In this document: positions 61,596 to 64,000 of the stretch, piece by piece
How positions within the stretch are numbered: the stretch's first letter is position 1
Layout: each line of letters starts with the position of its first letter
Source of the DNA: Chrysomallon squamiferum
Lineage: Eukaryota > Mollusca > Gastropoda > Neomphalida > Peltospiridae
Length of the DNA stretch: 64,000 bases
Direction of reading: 5' to 3'
Assembly (NCBI GenBank): GCA_012295275.1
Contig: CM022668.1
Span: 2,398,989 to 2,462,988, forward strand
Position numbers and translations under genes: made by a program
Notes under the pieces: model-generated
Databases searched by the model: none
Told to the model about the DNA's origin: nothing
Seen by the model: only the letters and a program-made list of their open reading frames with translations

Positions 61596-62033
61596 CACAA
61601 CGTGAATACAAAGCAGAAAAGAATTTGTTTCTTATCTGTCTGAGCTAGCATGGTTAGGTTGAAAGACATCTGTTCAACCTGAACTCACATATTATCACAG
61701 TTCTCGTGTTATCGGTTGATAAACTGTTTTTACTGGACATTTCCATCTCTCTCTCTCTTATTTTTGTCTGTATGTGCTTAGAATATAGGAAGTAGATTGT
61801 TGTTACAAAACAACCAAAATGTAGTTATTTCCCTTTGTCGGTTCAGTGTTAATTTGGAAGAATACAGTTCCATTTGTATGAAAAACAGAACCAGATTTAA
61901 GATGTTAATTCTCCCTCTGGTCAGCCACAAAGATGGGACACGCGGTCCCAGAGCCTGATCTTTGACCTTCGACCTTTGACACCAGCCTTCCAGCTGTTTC
62001 TTTGAGCAGGAGAGCTCTTGTTGTGTGTGACAG

Positions 62034-62156
62034 GGTTGCGGCCCTTGCCGATGGCGATGTGGAAAGTTTGACACTTCTGAGAGACGCTGGCAACTGGGAC
62101 GCGAAGTTGAAATGTCGTCGTGCGGCCAGCAAAGACAGGGTTAACATCGTAATGAG
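62034..62156 (+). other. Weak exon candidate (ankyrin-like?)
   Basis: A GC-richer island. An acceptor-like TTGTGTGTGACAG|GG and a donor-like ATGAG|GTAAGA bracket 41 codons with VAALADGDVESLTLLRDAGN then WDAKLKCRRAASKDRVNIVM. ADGDVESL..LRDAG resembles an ankyrin-repeat helix. The opposite strand also has an open frame with a mitochondrial-looking start (62147-61905), so the island may be coding on either strand or on neither. Confidence 0.3.
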
Positions 62157-63006
62157 GTAAGATTTCGCGGGATGACGGTGTAAGGATGCTAGCAGTTGGA
62201 TTTTTCTGGTTTATTCAGACTTTCCTGCAAGATAAAAGTAAGAAAGAAAAAAAATATATATAATGTAAACTTGTACTCTTGTGTAAACTGAACCTGAAAT
62301 ACTAAAAAAAACGGTACATTTAATTTTCTTTTCTATTTTGTGGTGAAACACTTTTGGACAGTGCATCAGAACGTTATATCTCAAAACTCAGTTCTGCAGT
62401 TAAAATATGTTTACTTTACCACAAAAGGTAAATATAAATTATTAGCAAGCTTTAGGTTAATTCTGAAAAATACTAAATGTGATTTTGTTTCTTATATTTT
62501 CATATTTTTAATTCATTTTAAACTAGTTCTAATATTTCAAGTTTCAGAAATTTGTTCACAGTATTTACATTAGAAAATAATAAAAAATTAATTATTACTT
62601 ATTATCAAGCTGCTGAAATCTTGAAAATCGGATTATCTCAAAACAATGAAAATTACACAATATTATAATCTTAATATTATACTAAAAGCTATTGTTTACA
62701 TTACAACATTTCAAACACTGAGTCTAGACATTTTAACACACATCATTCCACCTTCATGTTATATGAAATAACTTGCAAAAATAACATTTTGTTTTCCACA
62801 TAATTCAGTTTGTATATCCACTGTGTTTATTCTCAGTTTATTCTCAGTTTATTCTCTGGACTATTTTAGTGGATAAAATGAAAATGGCTGTTTTAACTAT
62901 TTATAAAGTAGTGTCATGCTTCAAGACACACACACACACACATATATAACTTATCAGTATCAAATGGTATACGTAAAATTTGGTATTTACTTACTGAAAT
63001 CATATT

Positions 63007-63041
<35 letters not shown>

Positions 63042-63349
63042 TAATAACATATTATTAATAATAACTAATAATAATAATATTAATAATAATAGTAACAATA
63101 ATCATAATCATAACAATAACAGTAATAATAATAATAACAACAACAAACAAAAAAGAAAGAAATACAGCTAATATCTATTCAGTTCAAACTGGTTGTGTCA
63201 GTTTTCAAATTAACTTTTTTTCATTAAATACTTTGTACTATTACTGATATTAATTTTCTTTCTTTCTTTTTTTTTTACTTAATTATTTTTATTATTATTA
63301 TTATTATTTTTTGTTTTACATTAAATACTTTTTTCTCTTATGACCTGAA
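62157..63349. other. AT-rich region with (AAT)n
   Basis: No gene seen. AAT/AAC triplet block at about 63008-63150. Confidence 0.7.
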
Positions 63350-63830
63350 ATAAATATGTTTATAGTAAATACTCTGCACTGTTTATTTATTGAAATAAAT
63401 ATTTTTACGTTATAATCTTGTACTATTTGTGTATTTACATTATGTTAAATACTCTGTAATGATTATGTATAAATACTTATACTGTTTATGTGTTTATATA
63501 TTTTGCAGTAAATTCTTTGCTTATGCTTATATAAATATTCTTACATTAAATGCATTGTACTGTTTATGTTATATAAATATTTTACATTAAATACTTTGTA
63601 ATATTTACATACGTATTTTTGCATTAAATGCTTTGTACTGTTTATGTATTTACATAAATATTTTTACATTAAAGAACTATACTGTATGTATATATATATA
63701 AATATTTTTTTACATTAAAATCTTTGTACTCTTTAAGTATTTACATAAATATTTTTAAATTACAATCTTTGTACTCTTTATGTAATTACATAAATATTTT
63801 TACATTAAATAATTTACATAAAGGAGTCTA
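63350..63830. repeat. Minisatellite of about 55-65 bp units
   Basis: About eight degenerate units of ATAAATATTTTTACATTAAA with CTTTGTACTGTTTATGTATT, from about 63350 to 63830. Confidence 0.88.
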
Positions 63831-64000
63831 TGACTATTCTAATAACTCATGCTACTTTCTACACAAGAATACCGCTGCTCTACAGTGTAGCCATTACAGC
63901 AAGAACAGTTTTGTGTCTGTGTGTCTGTCTCTTCCAGTCCTGCTGCACTTACAAACTTTAGTCCATGCTCAGTTCATTGTATTCCTACTCAACAACACCT

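Noticed and set aside
63860-64000. Possible exon after CTTCCAG near the right edge
   Set aside because: An acceptor-like site and short open frame exist, but there is no recognisable protein and too little sequence; mentioned only with the 62.1-kb candidate.

Overview
This is a eukaryotic nuclear window: very AT-rich, full of microsatellites and homopolymers, with split genes using GT-AG introns. It is probably from a mollusc. The main clue is a short interspersed tail (TGTCGTTAAACATTCATTC, four copies on both strands) and a decayed jockey/I-type LINE whose CCHC gag and endonuclease-to-RT linker resemble those of mollusc elements as I recall them. The species is not identified.

Layout. (1) 1-14790 holds two paralogous genes, head to head, for secreted proteins that resemble only the first half of an EGF-receptor ectodomain: signal peptide, one receptor-L domain, then a cysteine-rich furin-like segment. 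The minus-strand copy (A, 7363 down past base 1) continues into a Ser/Asp/Glu-rich repetitive tail and runs off the window. The plus-strand copy (B, 9895-14790) is complete at 295 residues and stops just after the cysteine-rich part. Neither shows a kinase or a membrane span inside the window. A Tigger/pogo transposon remnant lies in intron 1 of A and a LINE 3' remnant lies between the two genes. (2) 20280-31307 (minus) is a complete 12-exon CASC3/Barentsz gene, a core factor of the exon junction complex, with a conserved SELOR region and a very long extra C-terminal exon. (3) 31308-47490 has no gene that I can support. It contains simple repeats, a possible hAT-like remnant and a diverged family of repeat units at 44.2-46.9 kb. 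(4) 47493-52385 is retroelement debris. (5) 54002-55177 is an intact, intronless ST13/HIP gene (Hsc70-interacting protein). (6) 55178-64000 is AT-rich with minisatellites and one weak exon candidate near 62.1 kb.

The strongest unusual signal is a recurring pattern. Short tandem duplications span exon/intron borders in all three split genes: the exon 5 donor of A (39/60-bp units, all in frame), the exon 3 acceptor of B (80-bp units), the exon 11 donor of CASC3 (86-98-bp units), and a copy of the CASC3 exon 11 acceptor end inside intron 10. Each produces several apparently usable splice sites. Exon coordinates were set by hand from splice consensus, phase continuity and comparison of the two paralogues; no alignment or transcript evidence was available.
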